Shown here: positions 55,555-63,642 of the stretch, in pieces | Layout: every line of letters begins with the position of its first letter | How positions within the stretch are numbered: position 1 is the stretch's first letter | Assembly (NCBI GenBank): GCA_039683515.1 | Contig: JBDKRG010000008.1 | Location: 1 to 64,000 of the forward strand | Source: JAJFUE01 sp039683515 | Lineage (GTDB): Bacteria > Sumerlaeota > Sumerlaeia > MVZB01 | Direction: 5' to 3' | DNA length: 64,000 nucleotides | The notes under the pieces: model-generated | Databases searched by the model: none | The model's input: the letters and a program-made list of their open reading frames with translations, nothing else | What the model was told of the DNA's origin: nothing | Program-made: the position numbers and the translations under genes

Positions 55555-58359
55555 ATGAACCTGTTCTCGATCCGCTACTTCATAGTCACCTTCATTCTCA
55601 TTGCCGCGATGCTTCAATCCGCCCGCGCCATGACCGAGCGCGAGCTCATGGATTCTTACCTGGCCACGGTCGAGGAGGCCGTCGACGTCTTCGAGCCGCT
55701 GTGGGTCGAGGGCGACGTCCCCGGCGCGGGTCACTTCGATTTCCAGGGCTATCAGAACTGGAGCCGCCCCGGCTACGTCGCGCTCATCACCACCCCCGGC
55801 AACGGCGAACTGATCTTCTGCTACGCGCTGCTGCTCACCGAAACCGACAAGCAAACGTTCGGGAAATCTAAAGTCCCGCGCGCGGTGATCCGCGACCACG
55901 CGCTCAAAGCCATCCGCTGGATCGTCATGACGAGCGGCCACGTCCCCGGCCACGTCAACTTCCCGATCCCCGGCCTCGCCAAGACCTACCTCAAGGACGG
56001 CGGTTACGCGCGCAAGATCAACCAGCCGCACGACTCGCTCGGCTGGTTCACCGTCGGCTCGGCGATCCTCTGGGACCAGATCGACGCCGACACCAAAGCC
56101 AAAATGGAATACATGTTCAAGGGCAACGCGCAGCAGGAGCGCGCGATGAGCGGCTGGCGCCTGTGGGAAGCCGGCTTCCAGGACCGCGCCAAAAAGAACA
56201 TGTCCATCACCACCGGCGCGGCGTTCCTCCTGAGCGACGCCCGCGAGCGCGCCAAGTACCGCGACATCATCACCGGCAACCTCGTCTCGCTCGTCGGCAC
56301 CGAGCACGACTTCGCCACCAGCGACACCGTCGCCGGCAAACCAATGTACAAATGGGCGATCGACTGGAACCTCTACCCCGACTACTCGAGCGACCATCAC
56401 CGCTGGGCGCAGGTCTGGTACGGCAGCGACGCGCTCTTCGAGGGCCGCTATTTCGTTCAGCTCCTCTCGCGCATCACGAACACCCCCGTCCCCGAGACCG
56501 CGACGTGGCCCGGCAACGGCTTCCGCGGCGTGCTGGCGTGGGACAAGTCGATCGTCACCCCCGAGGGCGAGCCCGCCTCCGCCCACGGCATGGAGTATGA
56601 CTCCTACTACGGCTCGGGGCTGCTGGCGTTCGCCTACGGCGCAACCATCGAGAAGGACCCGGTCGCGGCGGCGCTCGAGGAGCAGGCCGCGCTGCTGCAC
56701 AGCCGCCAGGCCAGCGCCGTGCGGCAATACGACTATCACCGCAATTCGTGGGCGAAGGCCTCGGCCGCCTACCTCATGCACAAGTTCGAGGGCCCGCGCG
56801 CCGAGCCGCTCCCCCTGCCCGACGCCATGGCCGCCCTGCGCGGCACGTACCATTACAAATGGCACAACAACATCGTCCAGCGCACCGGCGACAAATTCGT
56901 CTCGTTCGCGTGGGGCTCGATGCTCACGCGCCCGGACGAGTTCCAGCACCGCTACCCGCGCGGCTGGGTCATCCCCGCCCGCGGCTGGCAGCCCGGCATG
57001 GAACCGCTCGTCTACATGCACCCCGAGACGCTCTTTGGGAACACGCGGATCCGGGTCGACGACCAAATCACCTCGCCGGGCGAGGCGACCACCACCTACA
57101 ACGCCTGGCGCGACGACGCGGCGTTCAACGCCACCGGCGAGTCGGTCGACGACCTGCTCGCCCGGCGCGGCGCGTTCCACTCGTTCGAGCGCGGCCCGGC
57201 CGTCTGGCTCCTTTCCGTCGAGGCGCTCCGGCCGATGACGCTCGACTGGAGCGGCGTCCCGTTCCACTTCTACGCCCGCGACGGCGTCACCACTTCCCGG
57301 CTCTATGCCGACGCGAGCGGTTCCGTCCCGCTTGAACAACCCATCCAACGCACGTCGCCGTGGTGGTCGGTCGACGACCAGCTCGGCATCGCGACGCTCG
57401 GCCTCGGCGATCAAATCGACATCCACCGCGAGCCCGGCTTCAACTGGGCGCGCAAGCCCGACTACCGCGACAAGGTCGACGTCGTCGCGATCGGCGCGGT
57501 CAAGGGCCGCCCACTCAATCCCGGCCAGACGCTCGACTCGGTCACGGTCATTTATCCCGGCGCCACGGCGGCCCAGATCGCCGCCGCGCAGGCTTCTCTG
57601 ACACAACTCGACATGCCCGACGGTTGGCGCGGCGCCGACGCCCCCGACGCCATCCAGCCCGGCCTGCGGCACCTGGCAGTGACGCGCCTGCACGGAGCGT
57701 CCGCGATCGCCTCATTGAACCTTTCATATCCCGAGGGCGCGCCGGTCCTGCGCGTCCCAACGCTCATCAACGGCAAGACCGCCCATGCGAGCGTCGCGCT
57801 CGACGCCATGCACTCGCTCACCGACTCTTTCGACCTCTACATCTCATCCAGTCGCCCCGTGATTGCCCGCCGCGTCGCGTTCGGCCGATATAGTATCGAG
57901 CCGATCGAAAAATCCGCCAAGCTGCGGATTTTCTTCACGGATTCGCTCAATGGCGTCAATGCCAAGTGGGTAGGTCGGGTCTCCGACCCGACTCTGAAAA
58001 GCAACACCCTCGCCGTCCGCATCGACTCCCCCGTCACGCTCGAGCTCGCCGGCGACCGCTACGCGGACGCGATCCCGCCCGCCGTCGAGCTCGCCGCCTT
58101 CAACAACCGCGAGGACGGCCGCATGCAAATCACGGTCGAGGCCGCCGACCGCAGCGAGATCGCCTCGGTCGAGCTCCTCTGCGACGGCAAATCAATTACC
58201 ACGCTCAGGTCCGAGCCCTGGGAGTTCGCCCACAAGCCCGGCGACGGCCTGCACACCTACGAAGCCATCGCCACCGACAAGAAAAACAACCGCCGCGCCT
58301 CGTTCAAGCGCACGGTCGAAGCCAAAACCGTCCAACCGGGCATGAATCTCGGCCGGTAA
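55555..58359 (+). CDS. Large secreted protein, tandem paralog 2 (REP element in frame)
   Basis: 934 residues, similar along its full length to the preceding protein (TERELMDSYLATVEEAVDVF, GAGHFDF, YSSDHHRWAQVWYG, AFHSFERGPAVWLLSVEALR). The signal peptide begins at the ATG at 55555; an ATG ten codons earlier is less likely. It has the same in-frame palindrome near residue 805 and the same C-terminal Ig-like domain. The two genes are 70 bases apart. Differences cluster in the middle of the toroid, so the twins may have diverged in substrate. Confidence 0.6.
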   Translation: MNLFSIRYFIVTFILIAAMLQSARAMTERELMDSYLATVEEAVDVFEPLWVEGDVPGAGHFDFQGYQNWSRPGYVALITTPGNGELIFCYALLLTETDKQTFGKSKVPRAVIRDHALKAIRWIVMTSGHVPGHVNFPIPGLAKTYLKDGGYARKINQPHDSLGWFTVGSAILWDQIDADTKAKMEYMFKGNAQQERAMSGWRLWEAGFQDRAKKNMSITTGAAFLLSDARERAKYRDIITGNLVSLVGTEHDFATSDTVAGKPMYKWAIDWNLYPDYSSDHHRWAQVWYGSDALFEGRYFVQLLSRITNTPVPETATWPGNGFRGVLAWDKSIVTPEGEPASAHGMEYDSYYGSGLLAFAYGATIEKDPVAAALEEQAALLHSRQASAVRQYDYHRNSWAKASAAYLMHKFEGPRAEPLPLPDAMAALRGTYHYKWHNNIVQRTGDKFVSFAWGSMLTRPDEFQHRYPRGWVIPARGWQPGMEPLVYMHPETLFGNTRIRVDDQITSPGEATTTYNAWRDDAAFNATGESVDDLLARRGAFHSFERGPAVWLLSVEALRPMTLDWSGVPFHFYARDGVTTSRLYADASGSVPLEQPIQRTSPWWSVDDQLGIATLGLGDQIDIHREPGFNWARKPDYRDKVDVVAIGAVKGRPLNPGQTLDSVTVIYPGATAAQIAAAQASLTQLDMPDGWRGADAPDAIQPGLRHLAVTRLHGASAIASLNLSYPEGAPVLRVPTLINGKTAHASVALDAMHSLTDSFDLYISSSRPVIARRVAFGRYSIEPIEKSAKLRIFFTDSLNGVNAKWVGRVSDPTLKSNTLAVRIDSPVTLELAGDRYADAIPPAVELAAFNNREDGRMQITVEAADRSEIASVELLCDGKSITTLRSEPWEFAHKPGDGLHTYEAIATDKKNNRRASFKRTVEAKTVQPGMNLGR
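57969..57996 (+). repeat. REP-like palindrome family A, copy 3, inside the coding region
   Basis: Stem GTCGGGTC (57974-57981), loop TCC, stem GACCCGAC (57985-57992). Same in-frame reading (GRVSDPT) and same site in the protein as copy 2. Confidence 0.85.
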
Positions 58360-58515
58360 CCGCGGTCACTCAACGCGCGTCCGTGTCCGTAACGCTCCCA
58401 GAATCAACGGACCGGGCCCCAAAATGAATTTACAGGGAACATGATTTGGTTCATGATGTCATAAGAAGTGGAGTCGCCTGCTCGGCAGGTAATGATCGAT
58501 GGAGGAAGTAGACAC

Positions 58516-58938
58516 ATGGGACGTAAATACGTTGCTGTATTGGCCCTGATGGCAATCGCCCTGCTGGGGTGCCAGACTGCAGGACAGGGAACCGCAACGG
58601 GAGCCCTGACGGGCGGCGCGCTCGGCGCCGGCGCGGGGGCACTGATGGGTAAACATTCCGGCACCGGGGCGATCGTCGGCGGCGCGGCCGGCGCCCTCGC
58701 CGGCGGCATTATCGGCAACCAGATGGGGGCCAACAACGCCCGCAACCGGCAGCAGGACGCCGCGATCAACCAGGCGCTCGAAGACGCCAACACGCAGATC
58801 GTGAACGTCCCGACCAGCACCGGCGGGACCGTTCCGGTCCGCCTGACCCGCCGCGGAACGGTCTGGGTCGGCCCGCGTGGCGAGGAATACTCGAGCCTCC
58901 CGACCTCGGAGCAACTCCGCCGCGCCTACGGCTTCTAA
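58516..58938 (+). CDS. Glycine-zipper lipoprotein
   Basis: 140 residues. Lipobox IALLGC (Cys19), then a glycine-zipper stretch GALTGGALGAGAGALMGK with a further GGAAGALAGGIIGNQMG, and a short soluble C-terminal part. Such lipoproteins resemble outer-membrane 2TM glycine-zipper (YMGG/Rick_17kDa-like) proteins. A GGAGG is found ten bases before the ATG. A terminator follows. Confidence 0.8.
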   Translation: MGRKYVAVLALMAIALLGCQTAGQGTATGALTGGALGAGAGALMGKHSGTGAIVGGAAGALAGGIIGNQMGANNARNRQQDAAINQALEDANTQIVNVPTSTGGTVPVRLTRRGTVWVGPRGEEYSSLPTSEQLRRAYGF

Positions 58939-58976
58939 TTCCGCGCACCAGCCTTACAAAATCCCGGGCTCGGCAT

Positions 58977-58998
58977 AAACCCCGCCCGGGGTTTTTTT
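58977..58998 (+). terminator. Rho-independent terminator
   Basis: AAACCCC-GCCC-GGGGTTT followed by TTTT, 39 bases after the lipoprotein stop. Confidence 0.85.
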
Positions 58999-59116
58999 AT
59001 CGGGTTTCTCAAAAACCCCTGGCGGCCATGCTTCCGCCCGAATGATGTGCAAATTGATCCCGCTTGAATTATGATGCCCCCCAACGTGCCCACACCGCTC
59101 CGTTGGGAGGATCCCG

Positions 59117-60457
59117 ATGCGATTCGAGAAGCTCGCCGCGCTCCTGCTCTTTGCCGCCGCGTCCATGTCGTCCGTCGCCGCCGATTTTTCCGCGTGGAAA
59201 CAGCGCATGCCGATCGCCCTCGGCCGGGTCGACCGCCGGACGATCGGTCTCCTGCCTGTTGACGCGACGGTCTCGCTCAAGGCCGCCGACATGGCCGACC
59301 CCCAAAACCCCGGCCGCGAGCTGCGCCTCGTTTACCGGAAAAACGCGGAGACCCGCGAAATCCCGTTCCAGCTCTCGCGCGCGTCGGTCTGGGACGGCGA
59401 CTCCTCGCCGAGCGTCCCGACGTTCAACGCGCGCCTCACGTTCTTCCCCGCCGACGGCGACCAGGCCGGCACGTACGAGCTCCTCTACGGCAACGCCGAC
59501 GCGCGGCCGACCTCGTACACGACCGACCTCGAGGTCGGCGGCGAAGGCCCGCACTGGACGATTGAAAACTCGCTCATGACGGCCCGGCTCCGGGCCGGCG
59601 ACACCGTCAAACGCAAGCGGATCGACGACCGCCACGCCGACTCGGGCCAGCTCGGCTCGGTGACGCTCAAATCGCGCCCCGCCACGCCGATCACCAACCA
59701 GCAGAACCTCCTCCACTGGAACCCGGGCGTCTACATCCCGCGGCGCGGATGGGTGCAGGCCTACGCGTGGGACCCGCCCCCCGTCTGCGAAATCGAGCGG
59801 GGGCCGATCTTCGTCGAGGTGCGCCGCGGCGGCCCGCTGCCGACCGTCCCCGAGGTCGAGCTGTCGATCACCTACCGGTTCTTCAGGGAGCGCAGCTTTG
59901 TCGAGGTCTCGACGCGCATGGACATCGTCGAGGACCTCGGCGTCGTCGCCCTGCGCAACAACGAGTGCATCTTCAATGAGAACCTGTTCACGCGCATGGC
60001 GTGGGAACAGTTCGGCGAGGTCCACGACGAGCCGATCGCCGGCTACAAGCCGGCCAACAAGCACGGCGACCTCGTGCGGCTCAAGCCCGACACGCCGTGG
60101 TTCGCGCTCTACCAGCCCGACAGCAGGATTGGCGTGGCGACCGTGTTCGCCTCCGAATGCAACCTCGCCCCGCGCGGCGGCGCGCCCGCCCAGTTCGAGC
60201 ACGCCTTCTCTTTTACCCGCGAGCCGCGCGACCGCCAGGTCTTCTGGTCGCGCCCGCAGATCCTGTTCGCCAAGGAATGGGACCGCAAGCAGCTCATCAC
60301 GGTCCCCAAAGGCTCAGTCTACGCCGAGCAGAATTATTATTTCTTCTACGACACCGAAAAGGCCGGGCCGGTCGACGCCGTGCGCCGGCTGTCGCGCGCC
60401 GTCCAGAACCCGCCCGACGTCAAGATCGGCCCCTACCCGTTCGCGCCGCCGAAATAA
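59117..60457 (+). CDS. Hypothetical secreted beta-rich protein
   Basis: 446 residues with a Sec signal (KLAALLLFAAASMSSVAA). It starts DFSAWKQRMPIAL, reminiscent of DUF2341-type modules, then a beta-rich body with RMDIVEDLGVVALRNNE and FTRMAWEQFGEVHDEP. No known catalytic motif. It is probably another polysaccharide-related envelope protein, given its neighbours, but the family is not recognised. Confidence 0.55.
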   Translation: MRFEKLAALLLFAAASMSSVAADFSAWKQRMPIALGRVDRRTIGLLPVDATVSLKAADMADPQNPGRELRLVYRKNAETREIPFQLSRASVWDGDSSPSVPTFNARLTFFPADGDQAGTYELLYGNADARPTSYTTDLEVGGEGPHWTIENSLMTARLRAGDTVKRKRIDDRHADSGQLGSVTLKSRPATPITNQQNLLHWNPGVYIPRRGWVQAYAWDPPPVCEIERGPIFVEVRRGGPLPTVPEVELSITYRFFRERSFVEVSTRMDIVEDLGVVALRNNECIFNENLFTRMAWEQFGEVHDEPIAGYKPANKHGDLVRLKPDTPWFALYQPDSRIGVATVFASECNLAPRGGAPAQFEHAFSFTREPRDRQVFWSRPQILFAKEWDRKQLITVPKGSVYAEQNYYFFYDTEKAGPVDAVRRLSRAVQNPPDVKIGPYPFAPPK

Positions 60458-60482
60458 GCCGGCGCGGCGGTCGACGGATTTT

Positions 60483-60511
60483 TTGACAATTCGCCATGTG
60501 TTCATGACAAT
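60483..60511 (+). promoter_or_regulatory. Candidate promoter of the OsmC gene
   Basis: TTGACA (60483-60488, perfect), 17-base spacer, GACAAT (60506-60511), about 40 bases before the ATG; a GAGGAG ribosome site lies downstream of it. Confidence 0.5.
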
Positions 60512-60550
60512 GGTTTTGAGAGATAAACCAATTCGAGGAGTATTCGAACC

Positions 60551-60973
60551 ATGAAACGCAACGCATCGGCAGTCTGGCGCGGCGGCCTCAAGGACGGCAA
60601 GGGAACCATTTCCTCCCAGAGCGGGGTCCTCAAGGAGACGCAATACTCGTTCGGCACGCGCTTCGAAAACGGCATCGGCACCAATCCCGAGGAACTCGTC
60701 GCGGCCGCGCACGCCGGCTGCTTCTCGATGGCGTTCTCGATGGTGCTCGGCATCGCCGGCCTGACCCCCGAGTCGATCGAGACCACGGCCACGGTCGCCC
60801 TGGAAAAAGACGGCGACGGGTTCAGCGTGACCGAATCGCACCTGGACGTGAAGGCCAGGATCCCTGGCGCGGACCCGGCCAAGGCGCTCGAGATCGCCAA
60901 CCAGGCCAAGGCCGGCTGCCCCATCTCGCGCCTCCTCAACGCAAAAATCACCATGGATTTCACGCTGGAGTAA
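60551..60973 (+). CDS. OsmC/Ohr family hydroperoxide reductase
   Basis: 140 residues. Redox cysteines Cys57 (AAHAGCFSMAFS) and Cys123 (KAGCPISRLL), family motif TNPEELVAAAHAGC. Reduces organic hydroperoxides using thiols. Size and motif are closest to OsmC rather than Ohr. Confidence 0.93.
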   Translation: MKRNASAVWRGGLKDGKGTISSQSGVLKETQYSFGTRFENGIGTNPEELVAAAHAGCFSMAFSMVLGIAGLTPESIETTATVALEKDGDGFSVTESHLDVKARIPGADPAKALEIANQAKAGCPISRLLNAKITMDFTLE

Positions 60974-60987
60974 TCAGGAGCCAGGGC

Positions 60988-61035
60988 CCATGGGACCCAT
61001 CAGCCCCATGGGTCCCATCATCCCCATCATTCCAG
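60988..61035. repeat. GGGACCCAT/CCCATC tandem repeats upstream of the cupin gene
   Basis: Units of CCCATGGGACCCATC and CCCATC over about 45 bases. An ORF through it would start the cupin with repeated Met-Gly-Pro; that N-terminus is rejected. Confidence 0.6.
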
Positions 61036-61043
61036 TTTCTCCC

Positions 61044-61439
61044 ATGCTCTTCGCCACCAAACGCCTCCCCGCCGCCCCCGACGCCGTCGCCCCCGACGGC
61101 TTGGATGTCCGCCTCCTGCTCGGCCTGCGCGGCGGTGGCATGGCGCATTTCGAGCTGCCCCCCGGCCGGACCTCCATCGCCGTCATGCACAAGACTGTCG
61201 AGGAAATCTGGTATTTCCTCGCGGGCCGCGGCCAGATGTGGCGCCGGGCCGGGGATCGCGAGGAAGTCGTCGCCGTCGAGCCCGGCGTCTGCGTCACGAT
61301 CCCGCTCGGCACGCGCTTCCAGTTGCGCTCGCTGGGCGAGGGGCCGCTGTCGGCCGTGGCCGTCACGATCCCCCCCTGGCCGGGCCGGGACGAGGCCGTC
61401 GCCGTCGACGGAAAATGGCCCACGGCCCCGCCCGATTAA
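61044..61439 (+). CDS. Small cupin protein
   Basis: 131 residues with a single cupin barrel: ELPPGRTSIAVMHKTVEEIWYFLAG (motif 1 with His and Glu) and VEPGVCVTIPLGTRFQLRS (motif 2; its usual His is replaced). The start at 61044 avoids the repeat-encoded extension. It may bind a sugar or metal. No clear ribosome site. Confidence 0.75.
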   Translation: MLFATKRLPAAPDAVAPDGLDVRLLLGLRGGGMAHFELPPGRTSIAVMHKTVEEIWYFLAGRGQMWRRAGDREEVVAVEPGVCVTIPLGTRFQLRSLGEGPLSAVAVTIPPWPGRDEAVAVDGKWPTAPPD

Positions 61440-61482
61440 GGGTGATTTCCCCATCGCATCCCTTTAAAATACATTCATCAGG

Positions 61483-61525
61483 TCTGGAGGACGTCTTTCG
61501 CATTCTTTAAAAATCGGACGCAAAC
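61483..61525. repeat. 43-base motif, second copy (see 45852)
   Basis: CTGGAGGACG, CATTCTTTAAAAAT, CGGACGCAAAC, followed by ACCGCC-GCT-GGCGGT. It lies 50-90 bases before the 61576 start. Confidence 0.4.
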
Positions 61526-61575
61526 ACAACCGCCGCTGGCGGTGACACATCAACATTCTGGAGGAGGGATTCGCA

Positions 61576-61986
61576 ATGCCGGCCACGATGATTACCGAGC
61601 TGGATTACAAACGCCTGATCTGGATGATGCACACCAACGTTCAAAGTCACCCTGCGGAACAACCCCACATTCTCGATCTTTACAACGGGATCCTCGACGC
61701 GGCCGTCGTCAGGTCCGAGGAAATCCCCCGCGACATCGTCACCATGCGCTCGGTCGTCTTGCTGGCCAACCCCGAGACCGGCCAGCAGCGGCGGATCGTG
61801 CTGGCCTACCCCAACGAGGCCGACCCCGCCGCCGACAAAATCTCGATCCTGTCGCCGCTGGGCACCGCGATCATCGGCAACCGCGTCGGCCTGGTCGTCG
61901 ACTACAACGACACCGACGGCCCCCGGCGTTTCCGCATCGAAAGCCTGGAATATCAGCCCGAGGCGGCGGGGAACTACGACCTGTAG
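61576..61986 (+). CDS. Rnk-like (GreA/GreB C-terminal) regulator, copy 1
   Basis: 136 residues. An N-terminal helical part, then the GreA-C/Rnk fold with RDIVTMRSVVLLANPETGQQ, YPNEADP, KISILSPLGTAIIGNRVG. Such proteins bind RNA polymerase or modulate nucleotide kinase levels. GGAGGAGGG precedes the ATG. A second copy follows 42 bases on. Confidence 0.8.
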   Translation: MPATMITELDYKRLIWMMHTNVQSHPAEQPHILDLYNGILDAAVVRSEEIPRDIVTMRSVVLLANPETGQQRRIVLAYPNEADPAADKISILSPLGTAIIGNRVGLVVDYNDTDGPRRFRIESLEYQPEAAGNYDL

Positions 61987-62028
61987 CCCGCCCCGTCGGC
62001 CCGCGCGCTGATCTCAGGAGAACCGCCC

Positions 62029-62433
62029 ATGGGCATTACATTGAATGAATTGGACGTGCGCCGGTTCCGCGAGATGCTGGTCAAGGACCGGATGTCGCGG
62101 CGCAAGCGCGAATACGCTTCGCGCCTCGCGAGCGAAATCGAGCAGGCCGAGATTCTGCCCCCGGATCAAATCCCGGCCGACGTCGTCACCATGCGCAGCC
62201 TGGTGCGCGTCCGGGACACCACGACCGGCACGACGCAAACGTTCCACCTCGTTTACCCGGACGAAGCCGATCCGGACCTGCTCAAGATTTCGATCCTGGA
62301 CCCGCTCGGCCTGGCCGTCATCGGCGAAAAGGTCGGCGCCACGGTCTCATGGGAATCGCCGCAGGGCAGGAAAAGCATCGTCATCGAAAAAATGCATTAC
62401 CAGCCCGAATCGCTGAAGCAATACTATTTTTAG
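62029..62433 (+). CDS. Rnk-like (GreA/GreB C-terminal) regulator, copy 2
   Basis: 134 residues, same order as the first: ADVVTMRSLVRVRDTTTGTT, LVYPDEADP, ISILDPLGLAVIGEKVG, ending HYQPESLKQYYF. The N-terminal helices differ from those of copy 1, so partners may differ. AGGAG precedes the ATG. A hexamer cassette follows the stop. Confidence 0.8.
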   Translation: MGITLNELDVRRFREMLVKDRMSRRKREYASRLASEIEQAEILPPDQIPADVVTMRSLVRVRDTTTGTTQTFHLVYPDEADPDLLKISILDPLGLAVIGEKVGATVSWESPQGRKSIVIEKMHYQPESLKQYYF

Positions 62434-62439
62434 GGCGCC

Positions 62440-62475
62440 TGACGAAAATTATTCGTTCGTGTTCGTGCTCGTGCC
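62440..62475 (+). repeat. Hexamer cassette, copy 4 (short)
   Basis: TGACGAAAATTATTCG flank (as in copy 1), then TTCGTGTTCGTGCTCGTGCC without GTAATC units; a shortened form. It begins within ten bases of the Rnk-like stop. Confidence 0.7.
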
Positions 62476-62498
62476 CAGAACCAGATGGGAAAAATTCG

Positions 62499-62590
62499 TT
62501 TCTCACAGAGACGCCGAGGGACGGAGATCACGGAGATAATCGATGGTAAAATTCTTTGCGTTCTCTGTCTCTCTGTGTCTCTGTGAGAAA
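62499..62590. repeat. Inverted repeat TTTCTCACAGAGAC ... GTCTCTGTGAGAAA
   Basis: Perfect 14-base arms (62499-62512, 62577-62590), with AAATTC/GAATTT continuing outside after one unpaired base. The interior has GGAGATCACGGAGATAA and TCTCTGTCTCTCTGTG. It lies between convergent genes. The wording recurs in short form near 150. Confidence 0.75.
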
Positions 62591-62676
62591 GAATTTGCAT
62601 GCATGTTCCATTCGATTCCACCACTTGCAAAATAATCGTGAGCGAATCGATGTGATGGTCGCGCGGAACCCGCTCC

Positions 62677-63459
62677 CTATTCTTTCGCAAACCGGACGTG
62701 GAAATGGTCCTTGTGGTCGCCGGCGCCGGCGCCGGCGTAGGTCAGCACGGACGACGCCCATTGCCTGAGCTCCCTCGGGGCGTTCATTTCCTTGCCGGCC
62801 CGCAGCAGCCACTCGCGGATATACGGCTCGACGAAGATCGCCTCCACGCGCAGCGCTTTCTGCTCGTGCAGCCCCTCCAGGAACAGCCAGTTCGCGCCCG
62901 GGTCGAACGTGATGTCCTCGGCGTGGCCGGAGCGGTCGTACTTCTGCCGGTAGCCGGATGCGAAGATCGCCGGCGACGCGGGATAAGGCTCCCCGATCCC
63001 CGTCCGCCCGATGTACTGCACGTCCACGTCGACCCCGTCGCGGTGACTCCGGTGCTTGAGGAACCTGCCCCCGTTGGCGTCGCTGGCGTCCATGTAGGCC
63101 ACCTTGGCCCCCGGCATCCGCCCGCGCAGATGCCCGGCCGCCGCGACGAGCGCCTCCACGCATTCCGTTCTGCCGTAACTGCGCCCGTGATACCACGACA
63201 CGATGTTCTGGCACATCAATCCGCCCCGGCTCACCGGAAAACACGTCCACCCCCGCCGCGTCGGCGCATACGCCCGCGACGCCCACGCCCCCGCGAGGCC
63301 GATGACCGTCACCAAAACCACGATCAACCCGATGAGGGCGGAAATCCTGACGGCCCGGCGAGCCTTGGGCGACATTGCCGGCAGCGCCCGGGGGGGCGGA
63401 ACGATATCCGGCTCCGCGCCACCACGGACCTCGTTCAGTTCTGTCTCGGCGGTCATCAT
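62677..63459 (-). CDS. Penicillin-insensitive murein endopeptidase-like (M74/LAS) protein
   Basis: 260 residues. One membrane helix (38-60), then a LAS-type metallopeptidase domain with KHRSHRDGVDVDV (His136, His139, Asp146) and the final DHFHVRF (His252, His254). This is the MepA/M74 pattern, which cuts D-Ala-meso-DAP crosslinks in peptidoglycan. The membrane anchor instead of a cleaved signal is a variation. ATG at 63459 is chosen over an upstream start that adds a basic extension. Confidence 0.85.
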   Translation of the reverse strand: MMTAETELNEVRGGAEPDIVPPPRALPAMSPKARRAVRISALIGLIVVLVTVIGLAGAWASRAYAPTRRGWTCFPVSRGGLMCQNIVSWYHGRSYGRTECVEALVAAAGHLRGRMPGAKVAYMDASDANGGRFLKHRSHRDGVDVDVQYIGRTGIGEPYPASPAIFASGYRQKYDRSGHAEDITFDPGANWLFLEGLHEQKALRVEAIFVEPYIREWLLRAGKEMNAPRELRQWASSVLTYAGAGAGDHKDHFHVRFAKE

Positions 63460-63642
63460 GCTCGGCGTCAAACGGCAAAACAGGCTCGCACCCCGTGACC
63501 GGGCACGGGATCCCAAACGTCAACCCATTCTTTTACCAATTTTCGCCCGGATTTTCCTTCAGAAATCTGAACGCGCCGGCGCGGCGTACAAAAATCCTGG
63601 CCGGCGCGGCGGCCGGCCAGGATCGCATCGACCATTCGAAGG

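Noticed and set aside
60990..61439. Cupin start at 60990
   Set aside because: It would add repeat-encoded MGPISPMGP; ATG 61044 starts at the folded domain.
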